Of a DNA stretch of 64,000 nucleotides, positions 23,727-36,207 are shown piece by piece. The position numbers and the translations under genes are program-made. Source of the stretch: Apoda limacodes (lineage: Eukaryota > Arthropoda > Insecta > Lepidoptera > Limacodidae); NCBI GenBank assembly GCA_946406115.1, contig OX291541.1, positions 20,243,908 through 20,307,907 of the forward strand, given 5' to 3'. The first letter of the stretch is position 1. Each line of letters opens with the position of its first letter. A model generated the notes under the pieces. That model saw only the letters and a program-made list of their open reading frames with translations, ran no database searches and was not told the DNA's origin.

Positions 23727-25340
23727 GCCAGGCAAAGCTCGTACCGAGCCGTCCTCCTATCGCCCCATAAGTTTACTAAAGGCCCTTGGTAAACTCTATG
23801 AACGCCTCCTCCTCACTCGCCTACGGAACGCTATAGTCTCCAGAGGCATTTTAATAGACGAGCAGTTCGGCTTCCGTGCCAAACACTCATGCGTCCATCA
23901 AGTCCTCCGCATAACGGAACATATTCTTACAGGCTTTCAACCAGCGTTAGGTAAGACCCGTCACACGGGCGCTGTCTTCTTCGATATAGCGAAATCTTCC
24001 GACAAAGTCTGGCACAACGGTTTAATCTTTAAACTGTACAACTTTCAGTTGCCAGATCGTCTCGTGCTCATCATACGAGACTATTTGTCGAATCGTAGCT
24101 TTCGCTACAAAGTCGAAGGCACTCTCTCTTCCCCCCGTCCCATAGAAGCAGAAGTCCCGCAAGGGTCCGTGCTCGCCCCCATCTTGTACCTTCTGTACAC
24201 TAACGATATCCCTAAAACGATAGGTACCAATCTAGCCCTCTTTGCGGACAATACCGCTCTCTACACAGATAGGCAAGTGAGTCGAAACACTGAGAGACTC
24301 TAATCCGCTATCACCGCCCTAGGCGAATGGTTTCGGGAATGGAGAATCGAGGTGAATCCCGACAAAAGCTCTGCCGTCCTCTTCACCTTAGGCCGCCCTC
24401 CGCGGCCAACTCCTCTCTCTCTGTTCGGTCGTGCTATTACCTGGCAAAATAAGACCAAATATCTCTGTGTGACCATGGACAGTCGTTTGAACTTCCAAGC
24501 TCACACCAAAATAGTCAGAGACCGAGCCGCTTTTGCCCTCGGTCGTCTCTATCCCATGATAGGCAAGTATAGTAAGATGTCCCTTAGAAATAAGCTAAAT
24601 CTTTACACAACTTGTATCCGCCCCATACTAGCTTATGCTAGCGTAGTCTTTGCGCTGTACAAGCGCAATCTCCACAAACTCCAGACCCTCCAAAACCGCT
24701 TTCTCAGAGCGGCCTCTGGAGCCTCTTGGTACGTTCGCAATGCGGACCTACACAGAGACTTCGAACTTCCCACGATTCCCCAATACTTTAAAGACTTGGC
24801 AGTCCGCTTTTTCGAGCGTACGCAAAATCACCCGAATCGATTAATTGTGCAATCCACAACGTATCGTCCCCCCGATCGACCCGGTCACGGTCGTAAAACT
24901 ATTGTTAGGCGGCCTCGGCACGTACTAACGTCCCCAGATGAAAATCTCGCTGTCCGGATAGCGAGATTAGTCTCTACGACCTCCCCGAATAGGGCCTCCC
25001 TCCAAACACGACGCCGACGTCCCCGGGTTCGTCGGCGCCCACAAGGATACACTAGGTATCAAAGAGTGCCGGGGCGCTTCTCGCCATCGCAACCGTACCC
25101 GCGTAACGGGGAACTCCCCTCCTGGCCGTGACTCATCTTCGGGTTCGAGACTCACGCCGGTCGAAGGGACGCCCCCGAGAGCGACAACCCAAGCCGAGGC
25201 TTCCCCCGCGGGGAGCCCTTGAGCGTTGGGCGCTATATGGGCTGAGGCTCCTTTAGAGTCTCGCCCCAAAAGTCCGGTGAAGCAGTAATGGCTGCAACAG
25301 CCAACTGCATAGTCAGCTCAGAAAAAAAAATGAAAAAAAA
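23727..25340 (+). mobile_element. 5'-truncated Jockey-type non-LTR retrotransposon with 12-bp target duplication
   Basis: The 1614-bp element is flanked by perfect copies of TAAACATTAAAA at 23715-23726 and 25341-25352. It begins abruptly inside the reverse transcriptase frame, showing 5' truncation on insertion. It ends with a 3' UTR (gcgacaacccaagccgaggc, then cggggagccc, then cgccccaaaagtccgg) and an A-rich tail. The same 3' UTR is found at 35918-36067 and 40086-40243. GC content and codon use stand out sharply from the flanks. Confidence 0.95.
23728..25131 (+). pseudogene. Jockey-like reverse transcriptase ORF with one nonsense codon and a changed catalytic motif
   Basis: One frame stays open for 468 codons apart from a TAA at 24301-24303. 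Visible RT blocks are SSYRPISLLKALGKLYERLL near the start, DEQFGFRAKHS, the palm motif A around VFFDIAKSSDKVWH (Asp at codon 86), VPQGSVLAPILYLLYTNDIP, and motif C at codons 172-175. Motif C reads FADN instead of the required FADD because GAC is followed by AAT at 24250-24252. The second catalytic aspartate is therefore lost. The thumb/connection part continues with CIRPILAYASVVFA. An arginine/proline-rich tail ends the protein. The endonuclease and ORF1 are missing through 5' truncation. Confidence 0.93.
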
Positions 25341-25352
25341 TAAACATTAAAA

Positions 25353-26954
25353 CATCAAACATTGCATCCTACTCTATGGTGTAAGGTGCAAGCCTTAAAA
25401 ATGAAAAAAAAAAAACCATTATTGCATACGTGAAATAATGGATTACAGTAGTGTTTTATTAAACGCATGCTCTAAAGAGTTTCTTTCCGCATAATTTGTA
25501 GACATAATAAAGAAGACTTAAGAGCAAAACTGCACTGACTCGTAGATATTGCATTGAATGTATTTTACATTTTGATTGTCGATATTTGAATTTGAATTTG
25601 AATCGATGGATTTTATTTTCGGTATGCCATATGTATAAGTAATTTAATAATAAAAATATACTTTATTGCACGTAATATAACAATAACAATAGTTACATAG
25701 AAAAAAAATACCAATGGCGATCTCTACCATAATATAATATATGTTATGTATGTAATGGTATATATGTACCTATAATAATTTGTTGTAAAATATATGATAT
25801 GAATAATTTATTATATAATATATGGATGTATAATTTATTGTATGATATATGGATGTATAATAAATATACAAATATGGTATGTATAATTTATTATACCTAT
25901 TGTATAACGCAACATAAAAATCATGGTTACGGGTTTCTTTTATTGTAGATGCTGTCTGTGTATGCTGCCGATTAACAATAAATAAAGGTTTGTGTTTAAG
26001 AGGGGTATTCCACTTAATTTAGATCTATGGCAGATCCAGTCGTATGTGCGACCTACTTAATGTCCGGGGCAGCGCACACACTGGCATTAGTCATCTAAAT
26101 GTTATTTATTGTTTTCCGCTTATACCTAGTTTATTCCTGGTTAGGAACTAAGGACGGAGTACATACAACCGTAAAATGTATGAACAAGTTAAGTTATTTT
26201 TATTACAATATTTTCGGCGCATGAATAGAATATGACCACGATAACATGTATATCCCCGAGGTCATACTGATATGACAAACTAGTATGACCATAAGGAAAC
26301 GGTAAAAAATATTTACTGTAAATTATACTATTAACTCAGGTACCTATTCAATTGAAACAATTTAAGAGGGGCATTAAGCTAAACAAATTCATTCAATACT
26401 AAAAACTTTAATATTATTATTTGTATTGAGAATTCGGTCTGCTCGTTTTTGATAACGTGGTTCGAAGATGTGCTACGACAAAGCTTGGTCGCATTAATAA
26501 TAAAACATTTGTATAAAAACAAACATACGTACCTAATTTTATTATTAATGCATAAATACTGCAAAATATTACAGAAAAATTTAAATATTTTGATGTAGAT
26601 ATTATAAATTAGCACACAGAATTAAAATCTATTCGTATTTACAGATTACAGTAGTTACGGTACATACGTACCTACTTACATCATAACTAATCAAAAGACT
26701 GATAAGATAACATCCTTAGAATTATAGCATTATAATAACAATTAAACGAGGGTTAAATGTGGGTGTACTTCTCTTCAAAACGTATAAAGGTCTTTCCCCT
26801 TTGTTGTATAAATTAGTCGAACAGACGTCTCATTATGTAGCCTGCATTCCATTTTTACTTCGACATCTTTGTGTGTGTATGATAAACTATAAAGAGAGCA
26901 ACTAGACATGATGTAAGCACAGATTTGTAGGAACTCAGCCCTTATACTTCCGAG
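25353..26954. other. AT-rich, with a degenerate tandem AT repeat
   Basis: At 25780-25905 the words atatatggatgtataat, tttattatac and tgtatgatat recur, forming a degenerate tandem array. (TTTGAA)n occurs at about 25585-25604. No gene recognised. Confidence 0.45.
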
Positions 26955-27094
26955 CGACAGCAACGTGGCTACGTTAAGTGACGTAAAGCAAACAATTTTG
27001 TATAGAAACTATGAAAATCGCAATCTAACTATTTTATTGATACAAAATAGGTACCTTGTTGCTTTACGTTACGTCACGTAGCTCACGTTACTTA
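26955..27094. repeat. Short MITE-like inverted repeat
   Basis: The left arm contains caacgtggctacgttaagtg and acgtaaagcaaacaa. The right arm, inverted, reads aacgtgagctacgtgacgta then acgtaaagcaacaagg. The arms are about 45 bp with a central gap of about 50 bp. Both end in a shared ttttgtat motif. Target duplication is not clear. Confidence 0.55.
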
Positions 27095-28139
27095 ACTATA
27101 TAGGACTACGAAAGGAAACTCCTCCTTAGTTACAAACACAACACAGTAGCTACTTAACTCTTAAATTGCCTTTAAGATAAATTTATGCAGCACAGCATAA
27201 GCGATCCCCGAACGAACACAACTTGAGCCTAATGGCTCAACAAGCTACATCACGTTGGCGTGCATGCTAGGCGCTAATAGGCTTTTAGTTGACCAAACAA
27301 AGCCCGCATCTCTACTGCCCTGGCATATTGCACCTGCCCCCAGTTACATGGAGCTAAACACTCTAGAAGGAAAATAATTTCTATATAAAGATTTTTAATA
27401 TTGGTGTTTTCGCAAATTTCGCATAAATAGTAGATTTTGTCCTGTAATTTTGACTTTTGTTGACTATCATCGGAGTCCATCATATGTTGCTTTAGTCTAA
27501 AATTCCTTACAGCCAAATTTACATAAGGTAAATAGTTTCAAATAAGCAGTTTTACGACACTGCTTTAATTAACAGTTTCATGTGTAAACGTCTACTTTCA
27601 CAATACATGAATCAATTTCACGACACCAAAATATTTTTGTGCTTCGCGCGATTTTTCAGTGAAACTAGTGTCCAACTACTTTTTCCGTGTAAACGTGTAA
27701 TGTAGCGAAACTTTGGCGCAAAAAAAAAATTATTCTGATTTAGCATAAGGATTTGTGCAAACTCGGAACACATCTTCTAAGCAAATATTTTTTCCAGCAG
27801 GAATAGTTTTTTTGCGGGGCACAACTATAGTGCTTCATAAAATTCTTCATTTTTTATGATTTTCCTATATCCGAGCTTTGATTTGTTTTTATACATAGGT
27901 ACAACATTTTAACCTTAGAAAAAGCGCTTACACCTTCTGATCCTAGAGCTTGGCTGAATTATACCTAAAGTGTGGAAAACTTCTTAAAAAAACATATTTT
28001 TGGGATGGACAGCCTTACACATTCTACAATTTTATCTGGTTTTCAGGATTCCGCTGTTTTACAATCCATGAATTGCTTCCTCCTTTTAATAATTTAAAAA
28101 TTGCAATAGCTGTTCAATTCAATTTTAAATTCTTGGTCA
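27095..28139. other. No recognised gene; unexplained minus-strand frame
   Basis: The minus-strand open frame at 27274-27516 ends CNWGQVQYARAVEMRALFGQ and LKAY. It has the look of an old transposon-encoded peptide, but I cannot name the family. The rest is AT-rich. Confidence 0.3.
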
Positions 28140-28265
28140 ACTCGATTGTGTTTTGTACTGCGTGCGACCTATTTATTTCACCCGGGCAGGGCAAGGCAAG
28201 GCAAAGCGACATCGACATTTACTATGCAAATTGTTATTGCAACTCAAGATGGCCCGAGCATTTTC
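28140..28265 (+). repeat. Dispersed repeat gcgacctattt..gcaaattgttat, copy 1
   Basis: It shares gcgacctattt, a GC-rich run, acatttactatgcaaattgt, tattgcaactca and agatggccc with the copy at 29425-29530, 1.3 kb downstream in the same orientation. A ggcaagg micro-repeat lies inside. Confidence 0.6.
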
Positions 28266-28404
28266 AAATTTTATTACGTATTGGAAATTGGAAAACATTT
28301 TTCAAAGTTTTCAAAATGATTAAGTTCTGTTTATGAATATAAGAAGCAGTTGTGACGGACAATCTTACGTACGTTTTTAATTTGAGTGAAGAACATAATT
28401 TATT

Positions 28405-29140
28405 TATTTATTTACACTTCTGAACACATTGGTGTACATGGCGGGCTTAATGCTATATAGCATTTTCTACCAGCCAACCATAGGGCTAAACAGAGAAACT
28501 GATGGCGGTGGAAATATTTGATTTAAATGTATTTAAAAAAATAATAAAATAACATATACATAAACACATAGAAAATATATTTAAGTATAATATAACATAA
28601 TACTTATAGATACATAAAAATGCAGAGATTAGCATATACAAATATAAATAGTATATAAGTTTATATATACATATATAAATAAATACATAATCATATATGT
28701 CACATACCTAACATCTTAATTGTGGATGGTTGGAGAGTCAGTTCATCTGTAATCTGTTTAAGATAAAATTCTTTGACTTTAAGCTTAAACAAGTTTTTAC
28801 TCTGTGCTCTGCGAATTTCTGTAGGAAGCGCGTTCCAGAGTCCTATTGCCTGGACGGTGTAAGAATTTGAGACGAAACCCGTGCGGTGACGAGGAGTGGA
28901 CAGAAGAAGAGTTTGAGAAGAGCGAAGTGAACGTTCGTGAAGAGAGCTGATAAACTGGAATCGAGAAATCAAATAGCTTGGGGATAAAGGATCGTTTAGA
29001 ATGGAGTAGAGGGTATTGAGAATTCTAGCACTTCTGCGTTGGCGTATTGGCAACCATTTAAGTTGTGAAATGTGGTCATATTTACGTAAGCCGAAGATGA
29101 AACATATACAGTTATTTTGAAGTCGATAATTACTCTGCGT
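28405..29140 (-). mobile_element. 3' end of a non-LTR retrotransposon, antisense
   Basis: Minus-strand frame 29140 to 28700 encodes NYRLQNNCICFIFGLRKYDH, ISQLKWLPIRQRRSARIL, an LYSILNDPLSPSYLISRFQF block, and VQAIGLWNALPTEIRRAQSK near its end, with a stop near 28700. This is the domain after the thumb of CR1/Jockey-like reverse transcriptases. The 3' UTR carries ccctatggttggctggtaga (minus strand) and ends in an (AAAT)n tail at 28405-28415. The same family as 2640-3150. The catalytic region is absent. Confidence 0.8.
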
Positions 29141-29424
29141 ATTATTTTTTATACCATGATCATATACCTACTCTGCTATGGTGATACCTACACTAAATTC
29201 GGCTCCAAGGCTCCAACGTGCGACCAACATGATTTGAACCGGAAAGGAAAAAGAAATATACTTACAATAAGGGATTATTTAACGTGATTATCAAAAACTG
29301 ATAAATGACGTATGTATCTTTATGTATCAGGTAAGAATCCATAACACAAAAAACACCGTATTTCCATTATTTAAATCAGTGGCATTAAGTCGTCTCAAAA
29401 ATTCAGGAATGTTTATGAATTTTT

Positions 29425-29530
29425 GTGGTGTAGTGCGACCTATTTCAGGCAGAGTAGCGTGGCACTTATGAACATTTGTCATGCAAATTGTTATATCAAC
29501 TTAGGATGGCCCCAGTTAATGAACCATTAA
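29425..29530 (+). repeat. Dispersed repeat gcgacctattt..gcaaattgttat, copy 2
   Basis: Same landmarks as 28140-28265: gtagtgcgacctatttc, catttgtcatgcaaattgtt, atcaacttaggatggcccc. Confidence 0.6.
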
Positions 29531-30236
29531 TGTGGAAGATTCAGCCCTGCGTGAGGGATGGCGAAGGACAACGTAAGAATGTCACGTAAAAAGGCAAGTT
29601 TTGGGATAATATTTTTGCGAACACTATTTTTTGTAGGTACTTGTTTATATGAAAATCTATAATTTTTTATCATTTAAATCTACATAAAGCCTGTTTTGTT
29701 GGCGCCTTTTAGTAGTTTATAATGCAGTATTTGACTCATTTAAAGAACGTAAAAGTAGTGACATCACAATTGGGCGGGAATTTGACGTTACTATACTCTG
29801 TGCTTTGTGCAGAAACAATCAAGTTTATTGTAAGCGATTGGAGTATATTTTTTACCACTTTTACTGTCTTATGAAAATACTTTCGAAATAGATACACAGC
29901 AGCTAAAGTATAAAACTCTTCTACTCTTCCTATAATATAATATAATTAAGCTAAAGTTTGTTTTTTGTCAAAAAGAGTTTGTTTTTTAGTTTTTTTTCAT
30001 TAATCTCTTGAACTACCACTCAGATTTGAAAACTTCGTTTTGCATTTGATAGCCTGATTTATAAGATATTATTGAGCTAGGTTTCAGGCTATTTGACATA
30101 ACGCTAAGACATTTAAGGGCCGAGCAAAAAGAAAAAAAGTCAGAACAAACCCTAAGTAAAAACGAAGTGATAGTGCGAGCGAGCGATGCGACAAGGGGTG
30201 ACACGGATATGACAGAACAACGACTGCTAGGTCAGC
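29531..30236. other. AT-rich, no gene recognised
   Basis: A minus-strand open frame at 30013-30204 has no recognisable motif. Confidence 0.35.
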
Positions 30237-30502
30237 TAGTTTATTCATATAGATTACTAGCTTTTGCCAGCGGCTTCACCCGTCCTAAATTCTGTTATCG
30301 GCGTAGGATTTTTAACTAATGAAGTTATAGATATTCCTGCGCGAACTTTTGTAATTCTCGGGATAAAAACTATCTTATGTCTCTCCTCGGGACTTAAACT
30401 ATCTCCATAACAAATTTCATTTAAATCGGTTTTGCAGTTTAAGGGTGAAGATATAACAGACAGACAGACCGAGTTACTTTCTTAGTTATAATATCAGTAT
30501 GG
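30237..30502 (+). repeat. RTE-like 3' tail, plus strand, well preserved
   Basis: It reads tactagcttttgccagcggc, a cgtcctaaattctgttatcg block, ctcgggataaaaactatct, caaatttcatttaaatcggt, an acagacagacagaccgagtt block and ttataatatcagtatggat. It is the best-preserved copy of this tail in the window. Confidence 0.75.
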
Positions 30503-31929
30503 ATTTGACACTGAGACGATACATATATATATATAAAATACTGGTAGAATTTCTTAAATTAATTACAATGCTATACTACTATGCCTACCTAAAAAAATAA
30601 TTTGTACCCTAACTTGAAGGAATCCAAAGAAAAAGAATATTTATATAATACTAACTTTAAAGCAAAAGTAAAATAATAAGACAAGAGTACTTACTAGCAG
30701 TAGTACCCATGTCTTAATAAAATACCTTTGTCACAAAACTTTGTCAAGTTCGGATCCGTGAAACATGTGCGTGTAACGGAATTGTGAAATGTGAAGGCGG
30801 CGTGAGCTTAATTAAATCTTGAGCTTTGTTGTTTCCACACGAGAAACGTTACATTCTAACTTTTCCATTATATTACAAGAAAAATTAACGTTTTGTACAT
30901 ATGCCTACATAAATTTATAATTAATAATAATGGATAGAAAATTCTTCCACAAATATACGACTTGGATGGAATTTTGTATTTGTATAGGGTTTTGCTTTTT
31001 AATATAGTTGTAATTTTAGAAAACTTTTTCAATAAGTATTTAGTCCTCTCCGCTGTAATAACGCCATCTCGCAATTTTTTGTGGTACTTATATTGTTGTT
31101 GACGGATGATAATCAACTGTTACCTTAAAATTTTGTGAAATGGCGCTATATGATCATATATATGTAGCCTAGATGACAATTTTAATTAAAAACATTTAAC
31201 TTTTTTGCGAAAACCTTAGTATGACACGCTTTATGAAAATTACTTCCGTTAATTTAATAATGAAATATACAACAGAAATATATGCATAGAACATTAACCT
31301 TAGACATTGAAGATACTATATCTACATGAGTCATTAGAGTAGGTATATTTTCTTTTTTGCTAAGAGTTATCATACCTCTTAAAAAGTAAGATAAGTTAAT
31401 CCAATATACTTACATACAACTAGTTTTAACGTCAAAAGTAAACAAACCAGTCACGAACATGTATCCTGATTGGATCTCACAATATTAATTTGTTGTAAAT
31501 AATTTAAAGTTGATCACGAACATATAAAAACACACGCTTTATACAAAATACTCAAACCCTCGTCACAGACTTTGAAATTTTTGCTTTAATTAATTAATAA
31601 ACAAATGTGTGTGAGAGTTTAAATTAATTTCTGATATAAAACTAGATATGATATAAAATATGATAGTTTTCATAAATAAATAAAATTATAAATGTATACC
31701 CATTATCGAATCGAGAGGCCAAACATACACTTAAAAACTGGTTACTCTCTATGGATTATTATGAGACAGAAAAACTGTTAAATAAGGATTCACACACACA
31801 CACACACACACTCGTATTTAACTTGCAACTGTCTATTAATTTATTTAGCATTAGGTACCTACTAAGCTTATTGTATAAATTCTACATAATAGAAAATGTA
31901 TTTGTTATTCTGCTGACAGTCCTATTCGG
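30503..31929. other. AT-rich, with a (CA)n microsatellite
   Basis: A perfect (CA)n run occupies 31791-31811. (AT)n lies at about 30524-30535. No gene recognised. Confidence 0.5.
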
Positions 31930-32015
31930 CTACCATACCGTATACCATAGGCTATGGTGACTACTTATCATCAGGCGAGCCGTATGCTTGTTTGGCACCT
32001 TGGTGGTATATTAAA
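31930..32015 (-). repeat. ggtggcaaac family, antisense copy
   Basis: Minus strand: ccaaggtgccaaacaagcat, acggctcgcctgatgataag, tagtcaccatagcctatgg. Confidence 0.6.
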
Positions 32016-32705
32016 AAAACGCATCTGAAATATTAATTTAGATGAAATTTAGCGAAGGTCTATACGCGATTAAAACTAATAAGTAATGAAAAATATTTTT
32101 GTACCCTAGAATAATAATATACCTAAGTAAACTTCGAATATGGTTGGTTATTCGGCAAAATTGAAGGATTAAGTACCTGAAACAAAACAAAACAGTTGAG
32201 TTAAGGGTTGAGCAAATTTGTTTCATGATAAAATATAAAATTAAATATTTTCTAATGAAGGTTTAAAATAACTTAGTTTGACGTCCTTAATTACGTTAAT
32301 TACTTATCTCTAGCTTCGGTTTACTTTAGAGTTTTAGAGACCAGAAACCTAAATGACAAAACATACTCAGACGTAGAGAACTGGACAGTGCATTTCCTAG
32401 CCAGATGTGAAAAAGAAGTTTGCAAAAGTGTGATTTAAAGCGTAATTGTTGTGTCTTGTCTATGAGAAACGAGACCACAGATTAACGTCGTCTATTTCTA
32501 AAGTGTGGCCAATTTTGTGAGGCTATTGCAGATTACTGAACGCACGCCTGAGCCGCAAAGCTTTTTTTAGTACAGTACAGGCAATAGCACACATTGGTCA
32601 AAGTATTTAGAGGTATATAAGCGCCGCCGCGGCATACGGTTTCCTTGTTGTGCGCGCGTGGAACAAAATGCTCTGGCCAGCAAGCCTGGAGATTACGCTT
32701 AATAT
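32016..32705. other. AT-rich, then a GC-rich stretch with a TATA-like word
   Basis: Within the GC-rich 32520-32700 stretch, gtatataagcgccgccgcgg begins at about 32611 and could be a TATA box on the plus strand. No downstream coding exon was recognised, so this is only a composition note. Confidence 0.25.
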
Positions 32706-33709
32706 AAAAAAAAAAACCGGCCAAGAGCGAGTCTGGCTCGCGCCCGAGGGTTCCGTTCAAACTTATAATATGTGGATAGCTCTTCCATCATGAGATCAAG
32801 TCTCCTAGCTCAACGGAAAGTACACCATAGGTTTTGATTTTTTGTGTCAGAATATGCGATGAAAATGACCGTATTTTGGGCATGTTTTTTTTTTCACATT
32901 GACTTAGAAGCCTTTTTTTTTACATTAAGTGGCCGTAGACATTACTATTTGATATTAATTTCAACTTGATACCTTTACGCGTTAAAGGGCTCTTGAGAGA
33001 CAGACAGAAAAACTTTTTTTTAAATGTGCTATAACTACACATTAACAAAATTAGGATTCTTTTTCTAGATCCGTGATGTAAGACCTTGTTTCATTTCAAC
33101 GTTCATGATTCTAGGACAACGGGAAGTATACCATAGGTTTTAATTTATTTATGAATAACAGAATACCTAAATATGCATCAAAAAAGGCCGTTTTCCTTTA
33201 TTGCATTGGCATAGAAGTTTCTTTTTTTTTCAGATTTAAGGGACCGTAGACCTTAGTATTTGATATTTATTTTATCGTGATATCTCTCTGCGTTCTAAAG
33301 TTAAAGGGTCTTGACAGATAAACAGACAAACTTTTATTTTAAATGTGTTATAACTACAAATTGACGAATTTCGGATTTCTCCCTATTTCTGTGACCTTGC
33401 TTCATGTCAACTTTCATGATTATAGGACAACGGGAAGTACCCCATAGGTTTTGATTTGTTTGTGAATGCCAGAATATGCGACAAAACTGGTCGTTTTTCG
33501 CCGTATTTTTTTTACTGAGTTGACTTAGAAACTTGATTTTTTACATCTTCCAGGAACCGTAGATCTTATTATTTGATATTAATTTCAACGTGATACCTTT
33601 ACGCGTTCTTAAGAAAAAGGGTATTGACAGACAGACAGACGAACGGACGGCCCACAAAGTGATCCTATAAGGGTTCATTTTTTCCTTTTGAGGTACGGAA
33701 CTCTAAAAA
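32706..33709 (+). repeat. Dispersed repeat with three tandem internal units of about 312 bp
   Basis: It starts accggccaagagcgagtctg and gggttccgtt, as the family does, and ends gaggtacggaactcta. In between, the internal unit occurs three times. The gatacctttacgcgtt-like landmark sits at 32968, 33279 and 33592 (spacing 311 and 313). The matching ggacaacgggaagtac-like landmarks repeat likewise. Single-unit copies are at 7268-7695 and 57838-58311. Confidence 0.85.
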
Positions 33710-33892
33710 TCACACTAGTCTTATATAATGCAAATTAAAACGGAAGTGTGCTTTGTAAGCTGCATTATTATAAACCTAAAAGCGATACCAAAGACCCACC
33801 TTACGAGGAAGTGTGTTGAACAACCTACACAGTTTATACTTACACATAACTTATTACAATTGTAGGTTATTTTTTTTAGTTTTTTTTTTTTA

Positions 33893-34015
33893 AATACCAC
33901 TAAGGTGGCAAACAAGCATACGGTCCGCCTGATGGTAAGCGGTCACCGTAGCCTGTGGACGCTTATAACGACAGGGGCATTACTCGCGCGTTGCCGACCC
34001 TTCAAAAAAGAAGAA
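33893..34015 (+). repeat. ggtggcaaac family repeat, plus strand
   Basis: It contains accactaaggtggcaaacaa, acggtccgcctgatggtaag, cggtcaccgtagcctgtgga, cgcttataacgacaggggca and gcgcgttgccgacccttc, the full landmark order of the family. Confidence 0.8.
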
Positions 34016-35908
34016 AAAACCTTGGCAGGGAGCTCATTTCACAACCCAATTTGTATAAGCATATACAGTCTGTTTTAAAAACCGAAACCTATTATTTTCT
34101 CAACGTTAAACTCTGAAATTTCCAAGCAAAACGAGGAATATTTTTACTTAGGTATACTTGCTCGTAATTAATGGATAAAACGTAAACAAACATGGAATAT
34201 TGCTGTACTAGCTTACCTATATTGATAGAACTTGTACAGTTTCGCTTACGGCCTCGGCCTTTCATTTACCCAATTACTTAGCAAGGAAGTCGGCAATGTT
34301 ACGTGTGCTTAGATTACATGAATAATTAAAACGTTACTAGTCAGTAACGCTACCGTAACGCAATGGAAGCTTGCACTAATATGGTAGGGTTTCAAGAGGG
34401 TCTGCATGAATATTTATGCTTACACACAGAGTAAACTACAATTATTTGATATTAAGTTGAGTTGATATTATTAATGATACTTTAGTGCTTTACTTGCAGT
34501 AATATACTATCGTCTGAAGTTTATAAGCATGCATACTGTTATAGTAAAAAAAATATTTCTGTAAGTAGCTTAAAGTATAAGTAAGTACTCATTCATTTAT
34601 TTTGTTTATATATTAGTTATTTTGATATTAATAAAGGTTAATTTTTACGATTATCATCAAAGACAATATAATATACCTGTAAATTATCATTTCCAAAAAC
34701 TTCAAATGGAACAAAATTTTTAACCTTACGTCTGTAGGAGCTTAAATTATTAGTGCATTTTATTGTGAAATGTCTCCCTTAAAAAGTTAGAAATTACTTT
34801 GTATTGATTGCTATTCTAGATTCCCCATATAAATAATTCCATTGTTTAATCAATAACGACAAGAAATATACTTTAGATATTAGTTTTCGCCCTCCTATGA
34901 CCTTCTCCGTCTACTATATCTGTCTTTTTTGTGTCAAAAATCAAGTCACCCTGTTGCTCCTTTGCGACGTGAAAGAAACATCTATTCTTGTCTTGTTGTT
35001 AGACTAGCTGATCCCCACGACTTCTTTTGTATGGACAAAAGATTGGCGACGCCTGTATCTCTCGGGAACCACGAGTTTGACTGAGACAAAATGTCATGTT
35101 CATATATCTTTATGCAAAACATAATGCTTTTCCGTTGCTGCGTAACGATGTGAAGAAAGAAAAAGCAAACATACTTTCACATTTATTTATTAGTTAAACT
35201 CAGCCTACATAGTAAAAAGGTATTTTTATAGACACGAGCATTTTCCAGTGTTCAAATAAAGAGTAAAACGGATAGAGGTCCATAATCGATATGCGCAACA
35301 AGATGGCTGGCGTGACTTTATTAATATTTCAATCGGCGGCTATCCTAAACGGACCAGAGTGCTAATACCAATTTCAGTTTCAATAAAGAGAAAACGATGA
35401 GCAGCAAACCCGCAGCGTGCTTCATACAAATGAATTTTCCATTTATTTTTGACATTTGATCAAATCCCGTGATATTTTGTAGACAGAATATCTATGTATG
35501 TGGTTTTCCAAAATCCTTAAAAATGTTTTTACTAACTTAAAATCTTAATTGAGACTTTTGTATGAAAAACTAGAATCCTTTTTATCTAAACTATACAATT
35601 TAGTAGAAAAATGGCACAATGCAGACCTAGTTATTAATTCCTTGAATATGTCTTCAAAATTTCGTGATGTTTAATTTGTAAGTATCAAAAATAAGTGGAA
35701 ATTTCGTTTGTATGAAATACGCTGCGAGGCGCCGCGTATCGTATTTTCTTAAGATGAACAAATATGTGATAATTCTGCCTGGAACTCAATACTGACTCTG
35801 CTATTTTCGATACTTTTCATTTATCGCTATAGTCCCTCTGAACTGCCAACTCGCACGTGACCGGATAATAGGTATAATAAAATAGCTGTCTGTAGGTTAA
35901 ATCATTTT
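34016..35908. other. AT-rich intergenic DNA
   Basis: No gene or well-defined repeat was recognised in this stretch. Confidence 0.4.
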
Positions 35909-35917
35909 AGGTTAAGT

Positions 35918-36067
35918 TTCAAAAGCGACAACCCAAGCCGAGGCTCCCCCCGCGGGGAGCCCTTGAAAGTTGGGCGCTACACGGGCTGAGACTCCTTCAG
36001 AGTCTCGCCCCAAAAGCCCGGTGAAGCAGTAATGGCAACACCGAACATAGTCAGTTCAGAAAAAAAA
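35918..36067 (+). mobile_element. 5'-truncated Jockey copy (3' UTR only) with 9-bp target duplication
   Basis: It shares the 3' UTR of the element at 23727-25340 (gcgacaacccaagccgaggc, gcggggagcccttg, gtctcgccccaaaagcccgg) and an A tail. AGGTTAAGT flanks it at 35909-35917 and 36068-36076. Confidence 0.9.
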
Positions 36068-36207
36068 AGGTTAAGTAGGGTTTACATTTAGTTCGCGAGT
36101 CCGATTTGCCGGTTAAAAATAAAATATAGCCTATGTGATTCGCTAATAATGTAGCATATGTGAAAGATTTTTTAAAATAGGTTAATCGGTTTTGAGTTTA
36201 TTACTAA

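Noticed and set aside
32611..32660. TATATAAG followed by GC-rich DNA as a promoter
   Set aside because: No initiator at the right distance and no downstream exon recognised.
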